64,000 nt of DNA from Galbibacter sp048266365. GTDB taxonomy: Bacteria > Bacteroidota > Bacteroidia > Flavobacteriales > Flavobacteriaceae. This document shows positions 1 through 8,269 of the stretch, one piece after another. A program made the translations under genes and the position numbers. The notes under the pieces are model-generated. The model was not told the origin of the DNA and did not search any database. It saw only the letters and a list, made by a program, of their open reading frames with translations. The stretch covers positions 186,001-250,000 of the forward strand of contig NZ_JBLWZP010000001.1 in assembly GCF_048266365.1 (NCBI RefSeq), written 5' to 3'. Each line of letters begins with the position of its first letter. Position 1 is the first letter of the stretch.

Positions 1-106
1 TCTTGTTTGCAAGAATTTCGGTTCCGATTTTTGGAAACCCATCAATTTGATTTAGGATCAAATCGACATTCAACTCTCCGATAACCAGTAATTCCTTAGT
101 CGGCAT
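1..106 (-). CDS. PfkB-family carbohydrate kinase, N-terminal 35 residues only (cut by window edge)
   Basis: Reading leftwards from an ATG at 104-106, the frame stays open to the window edge. The peptide begins MPTKELLVIGELNVDLIL and continues with FPKIGTE, the typical first strand and first loop of ribokinase/PfkB kinases (GELNxDLI, then a G-x-E turn). Such enzymes phosphorylate a sugar or sugar phosphate with ATP in the cytoplasm. The start lies inside the end of the upstream kinase gene (11-nt overlap, 96-106), so the two are probably translationally coupled and act in one pathway with the AgaS-like protein. Substrate cannot be told from the fragment; fructose, an amino sugar or a 2-keto-3-deoxy acid are all possible. 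Confidence 0.75.
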   Translation of the reverse strand, partial: MPTKELLVIGELNVDLILNQIDGFPKIGTEILANK

Positions 107-1037
107 AATATGTTGAATTAAGTTTAATGTTTGTCACTTCCACTTTTTTAAGTAGCATTTGTACCGTTTCAAGTCTAAGTTCACCAAGTTCTTCGTGCAT
201 ACAATTGGCAGATCCACATGCAGAACCGTAGGCGGCAACCTCCTGTGGACTAAGCTTGTTTTGTACAGCATAGGCAATTCCTGCGGTTAAACAATCTCCT
301 GCGCCAACTGTACTTATAACTTTATCGATGCGTACATTGGAGTGATGCAATTGCCCTTGGTAATAGAGCCATAAACCTTCAGCTCCTTTGGTGATGGCAA
401 TAAGTTCCACTCGAGACTTAAGATTGTCAATAATCTTGTCGATTGAATTGGTGTTGAATAGTGAGATCGCTTCATCCTCATTCATGTGGATTCCGAAGAA
501 TGACTCGGAGAGGCTATGCTTTAATTGTTCACCGGAACAATCGATAATGATCTTTTTACCAGCTTTAGTAACACAATTGATTAGATCCTTGGTTGCAACA
601 TCTGGAGCACCTTTTGGCCAAGAACCGGAAAGACAGATCAGATCGTGATCCGCTATCTCTTTTTCAAAGGCAGTCTTAAATTCTTTCCAGTGATGCTCAG
701 TAAATGTAGGACCCGGTTCTAATAATTCCGTATTGGCAAAATTCGAGTTACTAGATCTAAAGGTATAACATTTTCTGTTTTGTCCCTCAAGGCTAATCCC
801 ACTAATGTTGATCCCTCTTTGGACGCATTGCTCCTTGATCCAAAGGCCGGTATTTCCGGCCCAATTCCCCATCAATGTGTTTTGCTGTCCCAATTCCTGT
901 AGGGCCATGGCAATATGTGTTGCTTTACCTCCAGGAAATTCCTCTAGTTTGGTGATGCGATTTGAATGTCCCGGCTTCAGATTTTCCAACCAGGCATAGG
1001 TGTCAATCGATGGATTTGGACAGACGCTTAAGATCAT
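96..1037 (-). CDS. PfkB-family kinase of the 1-phosphofructokinase / tagatose-6-phosphate kinase type
   Basis: This 313-aa protein has the usual length and order of the LacC/FruK branch of PfkB kinases. It has an N-terminal CPNPSID motif near residue 7, a glycine-rich FPGGKATHIA loop near residue 34, and the C-terminal anion-hole signature GAGDCLTAGIAYA at residues 245-257, in which Asp248 is the expected catalytic base. LacC-type enzymes convert tagatose-6-phosphate (or fructose-1-phosphate) to the bisphosphate that an aldolase then cleaves. Its start ATG overlaps the stop of the agaS-like gene by 4 nt (ATGA, 1034-1037). Together they give a plausible route from galactosamine-6-phosphate through tagatose-6-phosphate to tagatose-1,6-bisphosphate. 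The substrate assignment rests on context, not on diagnostic residues. Confidence 0.8.
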   Translation of the reverse strand: MILSVCPNPSIDTYAWLENLKPGHSNRITKLEEFPGGKATHIAMALQELGQQNTLMGNWAGNTGLWIKEQCVQRGINISGISLEGQNRKCYTFRSSNSNFANTELLEPGPTFTEHHWKEFKTAFEKEIADHDLICLSGSWPKGAPDVATKDLINCVTKAGKKIIIDCSGEQLKHSLSESFFGIHMNEDEAISLFNTNSIDKIIDNLKSRVELIAITKGAEGLWLYYQGQLHHSNVRIDKVISTVGAGDCLTAGIAYAVQNKLSPQEVAAYGSACGSANCMHEELGELRLETVQMLLKKVEVTNIKLNSTYYAD

Positions 1038-2176
1038 TTTTGCTCTCTTTTATATATGGTAACACCCTGGACAACTCTGTTGATGGCTCCAGATACAGAT
1101 GGATTATCCGGATCAAGACCCAATGCTAGAGATTTATAGAGTCCTAAAAGCTGTCCTACCATGGTGGTTGGTACAGTATTCAGGTTGCCTGGATGTTTAA
1201 AAGGTGATGTTTCAATAGTTGTAGAGTGTGCCAATTCAAGTTTTGGCTCATCTCCGATAGTGACCGATTGAATATTTCTTGGATCTCGTGCAATATCTAC
1301 GGCGAGGTCTTTTTCATACTTAAATACATGAGGATCATTTGAGAACAAATAGACCACCAATGTATTGGTATTAACTACTGCTCTAGGACCGTGTCTAAAG
1401 CCTAAGAATGAATCGTGTTTGCAAATCACTTGGCCATCGGTAAGTTCCTGTAATTTTAAGTGACATTCTCTAGCGATACCCAACATAGGACCTGATCCTA
1501 AGAACACAACACGCTCGAAGTTGCCTTGAGCAATGGATTTAAAAATATCTTCTGCCCTTACAAGTTCCTGGCCAATATTAACAATATCGGCAACGGCTTG
1601 TTTTTTACTTTCAATTTGGTCGATGTCAAAAACTAATAGCGCTGTGAGTAACATTGCCGTAAAGCTACTGGTCATGGCCAGACTTTTGTCATTTGTTTCT
1701 TCAGGTAGTTGAATGCTGTACAAAGGATTTTTAGTATCGAAATTAGCAAGCTTTCCTTCGGGATTACAAGTGATGATAAGATGGTAAGCAGAGTCACAGT
1801 GCGCATCTAATAAAGAAGCAGCCTCTAGACTTTCCGGGCTATTACCCGATCTTGCAAACGAGATCAATAGCGTTGGCCTTTGTTTTATAAGGAAAGCTTC
1901 AGGATGCGTAACTAAATCAGTAGTCGCAACAAGCTGAGTTGGTATATTTGTTTGCTTTTGAATGGTGCCTTGGGCAACCTCTCCGACAAATGCTGATGAA
2001 CCCGCTCCGGTAAGAATGATTCTCAAATCTTTCTGCTGTAAAATTGGCGAAAGAAATGAAGCAATGTCTTTTTTGGTGTTCATCAATAATGAAAAGGTTT
2101 CATCCCAAAGTCTAGGTTGAGCCTTAATTTCTTTCTCGGTGTGTTGGTTAATATAGGTAGTGGTTTCCTTTTTCAT
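1034..2176 (-). CDS. agaS: AgaS-like SIS-domain sugar isomerase/deaminase
   Basis: The 380-aa protein carries two SIS (sugar isomerase) domains. The first shows TGAGSSAF at residues 56-63 and SFARSGNSPES at 106-116; the second shows VFLGSGPMLG and an E-x-H-x-K-x-x-E helix (ECHLKLQE). This length and the paired motifs fit AgaS, which deaminates and isomerises galactosamine-6-phosphate to tagatose-6-phosphate in N-acetylgalactosamine catabolism. A glucosamine-6-phosphate deaminase of SIS type is the main alternative. It is the first gene of a minus-strand unit with two PfkB kinases, joined to the next gene by an ATGA overlap. Upstream (2202-2236) there are short inverted repeats that could bind a repressor. 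Confidence 0.8.
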   Translation of the reverse strand: MKKETTTYINQHTEKEIKAQPRLWDETFSLLMNTKKDIASFLSPILQQKDLRIILTGAGSSAFVGEVAQGTIQKQTNIPTQLVATTDLVTHPEAFLIKQRPTLLISFARSGNSPESLEAASLLDAHCDSAYHLIITCNPEGKLANFDTKNPLYSIQLPEETNDKSLAMTSSFTAMLLTALLVFDIDQIESKKQAVADIVNIGQELVRAEDIFKSIAQGNFERVVFLGSGPMLGIARECHLKLQELTDGQVICKHDSFLGFRHGPRAVVNTNTLVVYLFSNDPHVFKYEKDLAVDIARDPRNIQSVTIGDEPKLELAHSTTIETSPFKHPGNLNTVPTTMVGQLLGLYKSLALGLDPDNPSVSGAINRVVQGVTIYKREQK

Positions 2177-2566
2177 TTAATATTCTTTTAAAGCATTTGT
2201 ACTATAATAGACGAATTTATCTACTATAAAAATAGTCCATACTACTTTTCATTACAAATTAAAGTAAATAAAACGTAAATTAAAAATCTTTCGTTACCCT
2301 TTTTTTAATTTTATTCGCAAGCACTTCAGACTAATGTCTATCAAAGCTACAACGATATCAAATACAAGGTTAATGTCTTTTGTGTTAAATTTATAACAAA
2401 AGAATACGTAAGGTTATCTTATCGTTAAGTTTGTTTATTTTAAAAATATTTTTACATTAGCACTCAATATGAAATTAAAATTCTTTTAATACCTTATTAA
2501 ATACCTAACACGCAATAATAATAACTAAACGGAAGAACTAATCGTTAATTAAAACTCAAAATTAAA
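2177..2566. other. AT-rich intergenic region upstream of agaS
   Basis: No gene is supported here. The stretch is very AT-rich and should contain the promoter of the leftward agaS unit. The only structure I can point to is the pair of short inverted repeats at 2202-2236. Confidence 0.5.
2202..2236. promoter_or_regulatory. candidate operator: two short inverted repeats upstream of agaS
   Basis: About 25-60 bp upstream of the agaS start there is a 9-bp palindrome CTATAATAG (2202-2210) and an inverted repeat ACTAT-4-ATAGT (2223-2236). Both share the core CTAT/ATAG and sit where a repressor would block the leftward promoter. This is inference from symmetry and position only; AT-rich DNA gives such repeats by chance. 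Confidence 0.3.
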
Positions 2567-2776
2567 ATGAAGAAATATCTTTTTACTTGGATTAGTATGT
2601 GTTGCTTCTTGTTTTCCATTGCAGAGGAAAAACATAACATGGATCGTAGATATCCAGATACCCATTTAACCGGCAGCAATCCAAATTAAGAAATTCTACC
2701 AACTGATAACAGAGTCTTTGAATACATTGTGGAGAGCCAGATTAACGCTCAACCGAGTTTGATTCAAAATGACTAA
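2567..2776 (+). pseudogene. remnant of a SusD-like (and possibly SusC-like) gene with an in-frame stop
   Basis: From ATG 2567 the frame encodes a 40-residue peptide starting with a good signal sequence (MKKYLFTWISMCCFLFSIA), stops at TAA 2687-2689, then runs on in the same frame for 28 residues to TAA 2774-2776. The second part contains TDNRVFEY followed by ESQINAQPSLIQND, which resembles the C-terminal tail of SusD proteins (DNR-F-YPIPxSEINxNPxLxQN). The signal sequence looks like that of a SusC or other exported protein. I read this as the two ends of a SusC/SusD pair left after a large internal deletion, plus one nonsense mutation. A short real peptide of 40 aa is the alternative. Downstream genes 2880-7118 are the usual partners of a SusCD pair. 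Confidence 0.5.
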
Positions 2777-2879
2777 GTATGGTATCGTATACTTAACTTT
2801 TTTTCATTTTTAATTTTTTTATACAACTGGGCTACTCTATGGTAGAAAAATAGTAGCCTGGTTTTTAACCCGAACTAGG

Positions 2880-4211
2880 ATGATAATTTTAAAAAAAACT
2901 AAGATAATTGCAATGCTAGCAGGTGTTGTGATTCTGGGTGGCTGTAATAACAGTAACACTAACGAACAGATCAACACCCCAGTGGCATATAGTGATCATA
3001 TTCCATCTGGTGGAAATAGCTGGGTGGTGAGTGATGAGAAGGGAAAGGGTGCTGCCATCAATGAACAAGGAATTCAGCAATGGAGTCAACCTTCCACAAA
3101 AATCAACACTTATGTAAGGCTTAATGCCACTGGTGAACTTCAGCTTGGATTAATAGCAAAGGTTAGTGAAGGTAGTTCTACCATCGCCGTATCGTTAGGC
3201 GGTCAAACCAAAGAGGTTACCCTTGAAAACACGGAATTTTCAGTGGTTAATGTTGGGTCTTTCACTGTGGAGGAGGCTGGATATCAGGTTATAGAAATTC
3301 AAGGTGTAGCTAAGGATGGAGATGATTTTGCGTCCATTAAATCTTTTGAAGTAGGCGGTCCTGCAACTGCAAAGGGAGTTACCTATGTGAAGGATGATTT
3401 TTATTGGGGACGTAGAGGACCCTCAGTTCACCTAACCTATAAAACTCCTTCGGATAAAGATATCCTTTGGTTCTATAATGAAATTACTGTCCAGCCGGGG
3501 CAGGATATTGTTGGTTCTTATTTTATGGCCAACGGATTTGGGGAGGGTTATTTTGGAATGCAAGTAAACTCCAAACAAGAGCGAAGAGTATTGTTCTCAG
3601 TCTGGAGCCCATATGACACTCAAAACCCTGATGATATCCCCGAAGATTATAAGATTATAATGTTAGGTAAAGGTGAAGGAGTTCATACCGGAGAGTTTGG
3701 AAATGAAGGATCTGGAGGCCAAAGCTATAAAGTCTTTAACTGGGAAGCCGGAAACACCTATAAGTTTTTACTAAAGGGCGAGCCGTCAGTTAATAATTCA
3801 ACAGATTATACGGCTTACTTTTTTGATCCCAAAGCGGATCAGTGGAGCCTTATAGCGAGTTTCAGAAGACCCCACACAACTACCTATTTAACCAGACCAC
3901 ATTCATTTTTGGAGAACTTTGTAACTCAAACAGGATATATAGGAAGAGAAGGTAGTTATGGCAATCAATGGGTTTACGATGCCCAGGGGAATTGGCATGA
4001 GCTTACCCAAGCAAAATTCACCGCAGACGCCACTGCAAGAAAAGGAGCGCGTCTGGATTATGGTGGAGGTGCTAAAGGAAATACTTTCTACATGAAAAAT
4101 TGTGGTTTTTTTAGTGAAAACACCCCTATAGATAGTCAGTTTGAAAGAGAGCCGAATGGAGAAGCTCCTTCCATTGATTTTTCAAAATTAGAAGTTCCAA
4201 CATTGAATTAA
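2880..4211 (+). CDS. lipoprotein with DUF5077- and DUF3472-like domains
   Basis: The 443-aa product starts with a lipoprotein signal peptide ending in the lipobox GGC (Cys22), so it should be anchored in the outer or inner membrane. After a short Asn-rich linker comes a beta-sandwich-like region (about residues 40-160, starting IPSGGNSWVV) like DUF5077, then a larger domain (about 165-440) with WGRRGPSVHL, SVWSPYDTQNP and ENFVTQTGYIGREG motifs like DUF3472. These two families occur together in Bacteroidota glycan-utilization loci, but their biochemical role is not established; carbohydrate binding is likely. The gene lies just after the SusD remnant and before a GH20 enzyme, so it probably belongs to the same glycan locus. 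Confidence 0.7.
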   Translation: MIILKKTKIIAMLAGVVILGGCNNSNTNEQINTPVAYSDHIPSGGNSWVVSDEKGKGAAINEQGIQQWSQPSTKINTYVRLNATGELQLGLIAKVSEGSSTIAVSLGGQTKEVTLENTEFSVVNVGSFTVEEAGYQVIEIQGVAKDGDDFASIKSFEVGGPATAKGVTYVKDDFYWGRRGPSVHLTYKTPSDKDILWFYNEITVQPGQDIVGSYFMANGFGEGYFGMQVNSKQERRVLFSVWSPYDTQNPDDIPEDYKIIMLGKGEGVHTGEFGNEGSGGQSYKVFNWEAGNTYKFLLKGEPSVNNSTDYTAYFFDPKADQWSLIASFRRPHTTTYLTRPHSFLENFVTQTGYIGREGSYGNQWVYDAQGNWHELTQAKFTADATARKGARLDYGGGAKGNTFYMKNCGFFSENTPIDSQFEREPNGEAPSIDFSKLEVPTLN

Positions 4212-4294
4212 GTCTTTAACCATATAGAAAGATTAAAATCAATTAGAGTTAGCTGAATCGATTTTAAATTTTGTTTTTTTAAGTTAGTTTGTGT

Positions 4295-4335
4295 TTAAGG
4301 CTGTTGTAATGACAGCCTTAATTAGTTTTTGGTAT
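4295..4335 (+). terminator. rho-independent terminator after the DUF3472 lipoprotein gene
   Basis: A perfect 10-bp stem (TTAAGGCTGT / ACAGCCTTAA, 4295-4304 and 4312-4321) with a 7-nt loop is followed by a T-rich stretch. It lies 84 bp after the stop of the lipoprotein gene, so the next gene at 4509 probably has its own promoter. Confidence 0.7.
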
Positions 4336-4508
4336 GGGTGGAATTATTTCCTAAGCTTTTGATTCAAAAAGTTGTACTTATGACAAAGTTCGTAAGGGTC
4401 AAACTTGTTAATTTGTTGTAAAAATGATAGTTTTACCTTTTACTATTTAAGATTATACTACGATTAAGGTATTCTTATTGAACGAAATACTAATCTAACA
4501 CATCACAG

Positions 4509-5498
4509 ATGAAAAGAAGACAGTTTGTCAATAGAGCAGCGACCTCTAGTTTGGCACTAGCCTTTTTGGGTACTCTTGCTTGTAAACAAGACCCAAAAAA
4601 GGCAGCAGCAGCAGTAGAGGCTGCGAATAGCGCCGGCTCTGCCGCTATGGATGCTGAAGAAGCCGCAATGTTTTTTAAAATTTCTTTAGCCCAGTGGTCT
4701 TTCCACAGAGCCTTGGGGTCAGGAAAAATGGATAATTTAGACTTCGCTGCTAAAGCTCGTTCTTTAGGTTGTGAAGGCCTAGAGTACGTGAATCAGTTCT
4801 TTAAAGATAAAGCTAAGGATAAGGCCTATTTAACAACTATGAACGAACGCGCAGCGGACGAAGGTGTGCAAAATGTGCTCATCATGATTGACGGTGAGGG
4901 AAGTTTGGCTGATGCTGATACGAAAAAACGACTTCAAGCTATAGAGAATCACTACAAATGGGTGGAAGCGGCTAATTTCTTAGGTTGCCACGCTATTCGT
5001 GTAAATTTAGGCGGTGGAAAAGAGATGGAAGCTGCAGCGAACGCCGGAGCTGATTCACTAACAAAACTCTCTGAGTTTGCAAAAGAAGCTGATATCGAGA
5101 TCTTAGTGGAGAACCACGGTGGATTTTCATCCAATGCCGCTTGGCTAGCCGGTGTTATGAAAACAGTGAATTTGGAGAATTGCGGGACACTTCCCGATTT
5201 TGGGAATTTCTGTATAGAATACGGTGAGAATTATACTTGTGCTAAGGAATACGACCGTTATAAGGGAGTTCAGGAAATGCTGCCATATGCGAAAGCTATA
5301 AGCGCTAAAACTCACAATTTTGATGCTCAAGGAAATGAGACTAAAATTGATTATTTAAGGATGATGAAAATGGTTAAAGAATCCGGATATAGAGGTTTCG
5401 TCGGAATTGAATACGAAGGAGGTGAATTATCAGAACAAGAAGGAGTCGAGAAAACCAGAGACTTATTACTTAAGGTAGGAAAAGAACTCGGTGTCTAG
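4509..5498 (+). CDS. Tat-exported TIM-barrel sugar isomerase/epimerase-like protein
   Basis: The 329-aa protein begins with a twin-arginine signal (MKRRQFVNRAATSS) ending in a possible lipobox LAC (Cys25), so it is exported folded, perhaps as a lipoprotein. An Ala-rich linker leads into an AP-endonuclease-2 / xylose-isomerase-like TIM barrel: ISLAQWSFHRAL near residue 58, GCEGLEYVNQFF, a VENHGG strand near 200, and a C-terminal GFVGIEYEG strand. Conserved His, Glu and Asp at strand ends would bind a metal, as in sugar isomerases. Exported members are common in Bacteroidota glycan loci, where an isomerase or epimerase acting on liberated sugars, or a lyase, is proposed. It lies 30 bp upstream of the GH20 gene, probably in one operon. 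Exact substrate unknown. Confidence 0.75.
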   Translation: MKRRQFVNRAATSSLALAFLGTLACKQDPKKAAAAVEAANSAGSAAMDAEEAAMFFKISLAQWSFHRALGSGKMDNLDFAAKARSLGCEGLEYVNQFFKDKAKDKAYLTTMNERAADEGVQNVLIMIDGEGSLADADTKKRLQAIENHYKWVEAANFLGCHAIRVNLGGGKEMEAAANAGADSLTKLSEFAKEADIEILVENHGGFSSNAAWLAGVMKTVNLENCGTLPDFGNFCIEYGENYTCAKEYDRYKGVQEMLPYAKAISAKTHNFDAQGNETKIDYLRMMKMVKESGYRGFVGIEYEGGELSEQEGVEKTRDLLLKVGKELGV

Positions 5499-5528
5499 AT
5501 TCTCAATTAGCTAAACTAACAACTCAAA

Positions 5529-7118
5529 ATGAAACAGTTAAAATTCAATTTAAGGAATCATGGTATTTTTGATTCCAGGCTTATATGTATAGGAACTATA
5601 ATATTATGCCTTTTCTCGTGTGCCAAGCCAACCCCACAGGTGAGTTTGGAAGAAAGGAGTTTGATTCCGACCCCAGTGTCATTACAACCCTTAGAAGGTA
5701 CTTTTCAAATTACTGCTGACACTCAGTTTTATATTCAGGATACCGTACAAAAAGCGACAGTAGAATTTATAGATAGATTGGTTACCGCAACAGGTTTCGA
5801 TATCAAAGTAAATGCCTTATCAACAGAAACTCCAACAGAAGGCTTTGTTGTTAAGTTATCTGACCAGGTGGATCAAGAGGAAGGATACGCTCTTGAAGTA
5901 ACTGCGGATAGGTTGGTGCTTGAAGCAGGTAGCCAAGCGGGTATTTTCAGAGGATTACAGACTGTAATACAGTTATTGCCTTCTGCTATTGTAGCGGATG
6001 AAGAATCCCCTATTGACTGGTTAATCCCAGCGGTAGCAATTAAAGATTACCCATTGTATGAGTATAGAGCAGCAATGTTGGACGTTTCCAGGCACTTTTT
6101 TAGTGTTGCGGATGTAAAGAAATACATTGACTATATCGCCGCCTATAAAATGAACAATCTTCATTTACACCTAACTGATGATCAAGGATGGCGTATTGAG
6201 ATTAAATCTTGGCCTGAACTTACTGGTATTGGAGCCAGTACCCAAGTAGGTGGAGGAAAAGGTGGCTTTTATACCCAGGAGGACTACAAAGACATCGTAC
6301 AATATGCTGCAGACAAATATATTACCATTGTCCCTGAAATTGATATGCCGGGACATACGAATGCTGCGTTGTCTGCATATCCGGAACTCAATTGCGATGG
6401 CAAAGCTACAGAGCCTTATACAGGAACTGATGTTGGATTTAGTACATTGTGTATTGATAAAGACATTACTTATGAATTCATCAATGATGTCATTGGAGAA
6501 TTAGCAGCGCTTACTCCAGGAGAATACATTCATATTGGAGGTGATGAGTCACATTCCACCGAGCTAGAAGACTTTATCTTTTTTATGGAAAAGGTTCAAC
6601 AAATCACCAAAGATCATGGTAAAAAAGCCATTGGTTGGGACGAGATTGTCAATGCGGAGCTCTTAGATGAAACCTTAGTTCAGTTTTGGGCTAAGGATGA
6701 AAATGCCAAAGCAGCGGTGGCACAAGGAAACAAACTTATTGTATCTAAGGCTGCTAAAGCTTATATGGATATGAAGTACGACACTCTTACTCCTTTAGGA
6801 CTCAACTGGGCTGGTTTAATCACAGTACAAACCGGTTACGATTGGGATCCGGCATCCTTAGTTGAAGGTATTGATAAAAATGATATTTACGGTGTAGAAG
6901 CACCTTTGTGGGGAGAAACACTAACCTCCATGGATGATGTGGAATACCTAATGTTCCCAAGAATATTGGGCTATGCGGAAATCGGATGGTCGCAAGGTTC
7001 TCAAAGAGATTGGGATACCTATAAAACAAGATTGGCAAAACAACACCAAAGATTTGAATTAATGGATATTAATTTCTACGAATCCAAACAAGTTGAATGG
7101 GATAAACTATTAGATTAA
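5529..7118 (+). CDS. GH20 beta-N-acetylhexosaminidase lipoprotein
   Basis: The 529-aa enzyme has a lipoprotein signal with lipobox LFSC (Cys31), an alpha/beta GH20b domain (about residues 40-175) and a GH20 catalytic barrel (about 178-520). Diagnostic motifs are YRAAMLDVSRHF (Arg180 binds the sugar), HLHLTDDQGWR at 212-222, PEIDMPGHT at 269-277 and HIGGDE at 335-340, where Asp339-Glu340 is the catalytic pair of substrate-assisted retaining cleavage. It removes terminal GlcNAc or GalNAc from beta-linked glycans such as chitin oligomers or glycoproteins. It sits 30 bp after the isomerase-like gene and is the locus' only clear glycosidase; the AgaS pair to the left fits use of the released amino sugar. 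Confidence 0.93.
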   Translation: MKQLKFNLRNHGIFDSRLICIGTIILCLFSCAKPTPQVSLEERSLIPTPVSLQPLEGTFQITADTQFYIQDTVQKATVEFIDRLVTATGFDIKVNALSTETPTEGFVVKLSDQVDQEEGYALEVTADRLVLEAGSQAGIFRGLQTVIQLLPSAIVADEESPIDWLIPAVAIKDYPLYEYRAAMLDVSRHFFSVADVKKYIDYIAAYKMNNLHLHLTDDQGWRIEIKSWPELTGIGASTQVGGGKGGFYTQEDYKDIVQYAADKYITIVPEIDMPGHTNAALSAYPELNCDGKATEPYTGTDVGFSTLCIDKDITYEFINDVIGELAALTPGEYIHIGGDESHSTELEDFIFFMEKVQQITKDHGKKAIGWDEIVNAELLDETLVQFWAKDENAKAAVAQGNKLIVSKAAKAYMDMKYDTLTPLGLNWAGLITVQTGYDWDPASLVEGIDKNDIYGVEAPLWGETLTSMDDVEYLMFPRILGYAEIGWSQGSQRDWDTYKTRLAKQHQRFELMDINFYESKQVEWDKLLD

Positions 7119-7461
7119 CCCCGTAACCATTTTGAAAGACTAAAATTGTACACGCGAAAATGGCTGTGACTACAGTTTAGGAAATTAAAAAAGATCGTTC
7201 TTAATTAGGTTTAAGAGCGGTCTTTTTTAGTTTTAATCAAACTAAGAAATTCACATACGGAGATAAGTTTTTCAGTAATGATTAAATCATATATGGGTAT
7301 TTTACTTCCATTGGTGTAGCAATTAAACTTAGAAAAGTAGTATTTTTAGAAAACCTTAAATGCAGCACCCTTAAGCCTTTGCCGTATAAAAGTCCTGAAA
7401 ATGAAACGACTATTGAGGGAAGCCTCTTTTTTATTAGGCCAAAAAGCCGTATTTTCAAGCT
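7119..7461. other. intergenic region after the GH20 gene
   Basis: Apart from the terminator at 7187-7228 I see nothing. A 40-codon frame from ATG 7401 overlaps the start of the next gene out of frame and has no support. Confidence 0.5.
7187..7228 (+). terminator. strong terminator after the GH20 gene
   Basis: An 18-nt arm (7187-7204) pairs with 7211-7228 across a 6-nt loop, with only two G-U wobbles, and the 3' arm ends in six Ts. The A-tract on the 5' side makes it possibly active in both directions. Confidence 0.8.
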
Positions 7462-8268
7462 ATGCTAACATCATTACTACTAGGGATACCGGCCGTGCTA
7501 TTGTTTTCATATTGGGGTTATAACCTCACCGATTTCGCGTACACAAAAATCTACGGTAGGCCCCTTGTGGTATACAATCATTTCCATTTAAGAAACCTCT
7601 ATACTGATGATATTATAGTATTATACCATCACTCTTCTTTTTACAATAGACTCGATGCTTATAAGAAGCAGATTTTTAAGCACCGTCTGAGTGTTTTTAT
7701 GGAAAGTAAGGAGTTTATAGGATTGGATGGCTTTGAGGTCGGTAGAGACGTTAAAGTCACGGTTTCTGCTATTGCGGTGATGCTCTCCTTTGGGATGCGA
7801 AATTATCTGATAGAGTCCGTAAAAAAAATTATTATTTATCCAGGTCCTTATTATTCTTCAGTTAATCAAGATTATCACCTTGGAGAGTACAATCCAGCAC
7901 TAAAAACCATTGTGCTGTCCTGGCCGGATTTCGTTGCAGGAATCGGCAATGACAATGATAACATAAACCTGGGCGTCCATGAGTTTGCACATGCTCTTTA
8001 TTTTGGATCCATGCAGTCCGATGATAACAGTTCACTAGTGTTTTGTCAGGGGATAAAAAAGATTGATCAACTTTTAAATCAAGTTGATTTTCGAAAACAG
8101 CTAAGACGAAGTAAATACCTGAGAGCTTACGCCTTCACTAATAAATTTGAATTCTTCGCTGTATGCCTGGAACACTTTATTGAAAGCCCTAAGGCCTTTA
8201 AGGAAGAATTCTCTGAGCTGTTTACCATCATCAAAGAAATGATGAACTTCGAGCTTCACTTTAATTAG
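7462..8268 (+). CDS. zinc-dependent peptidase of the MtfA / M90 family
   Basis: The 268-aa protein starts with one hydrophobic segment (residues 1-20), so it is probably membrane-anchored. The body matches the MtfA (peptidase M90) fold: FIGLDGFEV near residue 85, AIAVMLSFG near 103, a KKIIIYPGPY strand, and the zinc-binding helix HEFAH at 173-177 (His173, Glu174, His177). E. coli MtfA binds the repressor Mlc and has aminopeptidase activity. In Bacteroidota the family is common but its target is unknown, and no Mlc-like gene is seen here. It is convergent with ypdA, the two stops being one base apart. The added N-terminal membrane anchor differs from the soluble E. coli protein. Confidence 0.8.
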   Translation: MLTSLLLGIPAVLLFSYWGYNLTDFAYTKIYGRPLVVYNHFHLRNLYTDDIIVLYHHSSFYNRLDAYKKQIFKHRLSVFMESKEFIGLDGFEVGRDVKVTVSAIAVMLSFGMRNYLIESVKKIIIYPGPYYSSVNQDYHLGEYNPALKTIVLSWPDFVAGIGNDNDNINLGVHEFAHALYFGSMQSDDNSSLVFCQGIKKIDQLLNQVDFRKQLRRSKYLRAYAFTNKFEFFAVCLEHFIESPKAFKEEFSELFTIIKEMMNFELHFN

Positions 8269-8269
8269 T

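Noticed and set aside
7401..7523. 40-codon frame overlapping the start of the M90-type peptidase gene
   Set aside because: Out of frame with the peptidase, no motif, no ribosome-binding site and no independent support.
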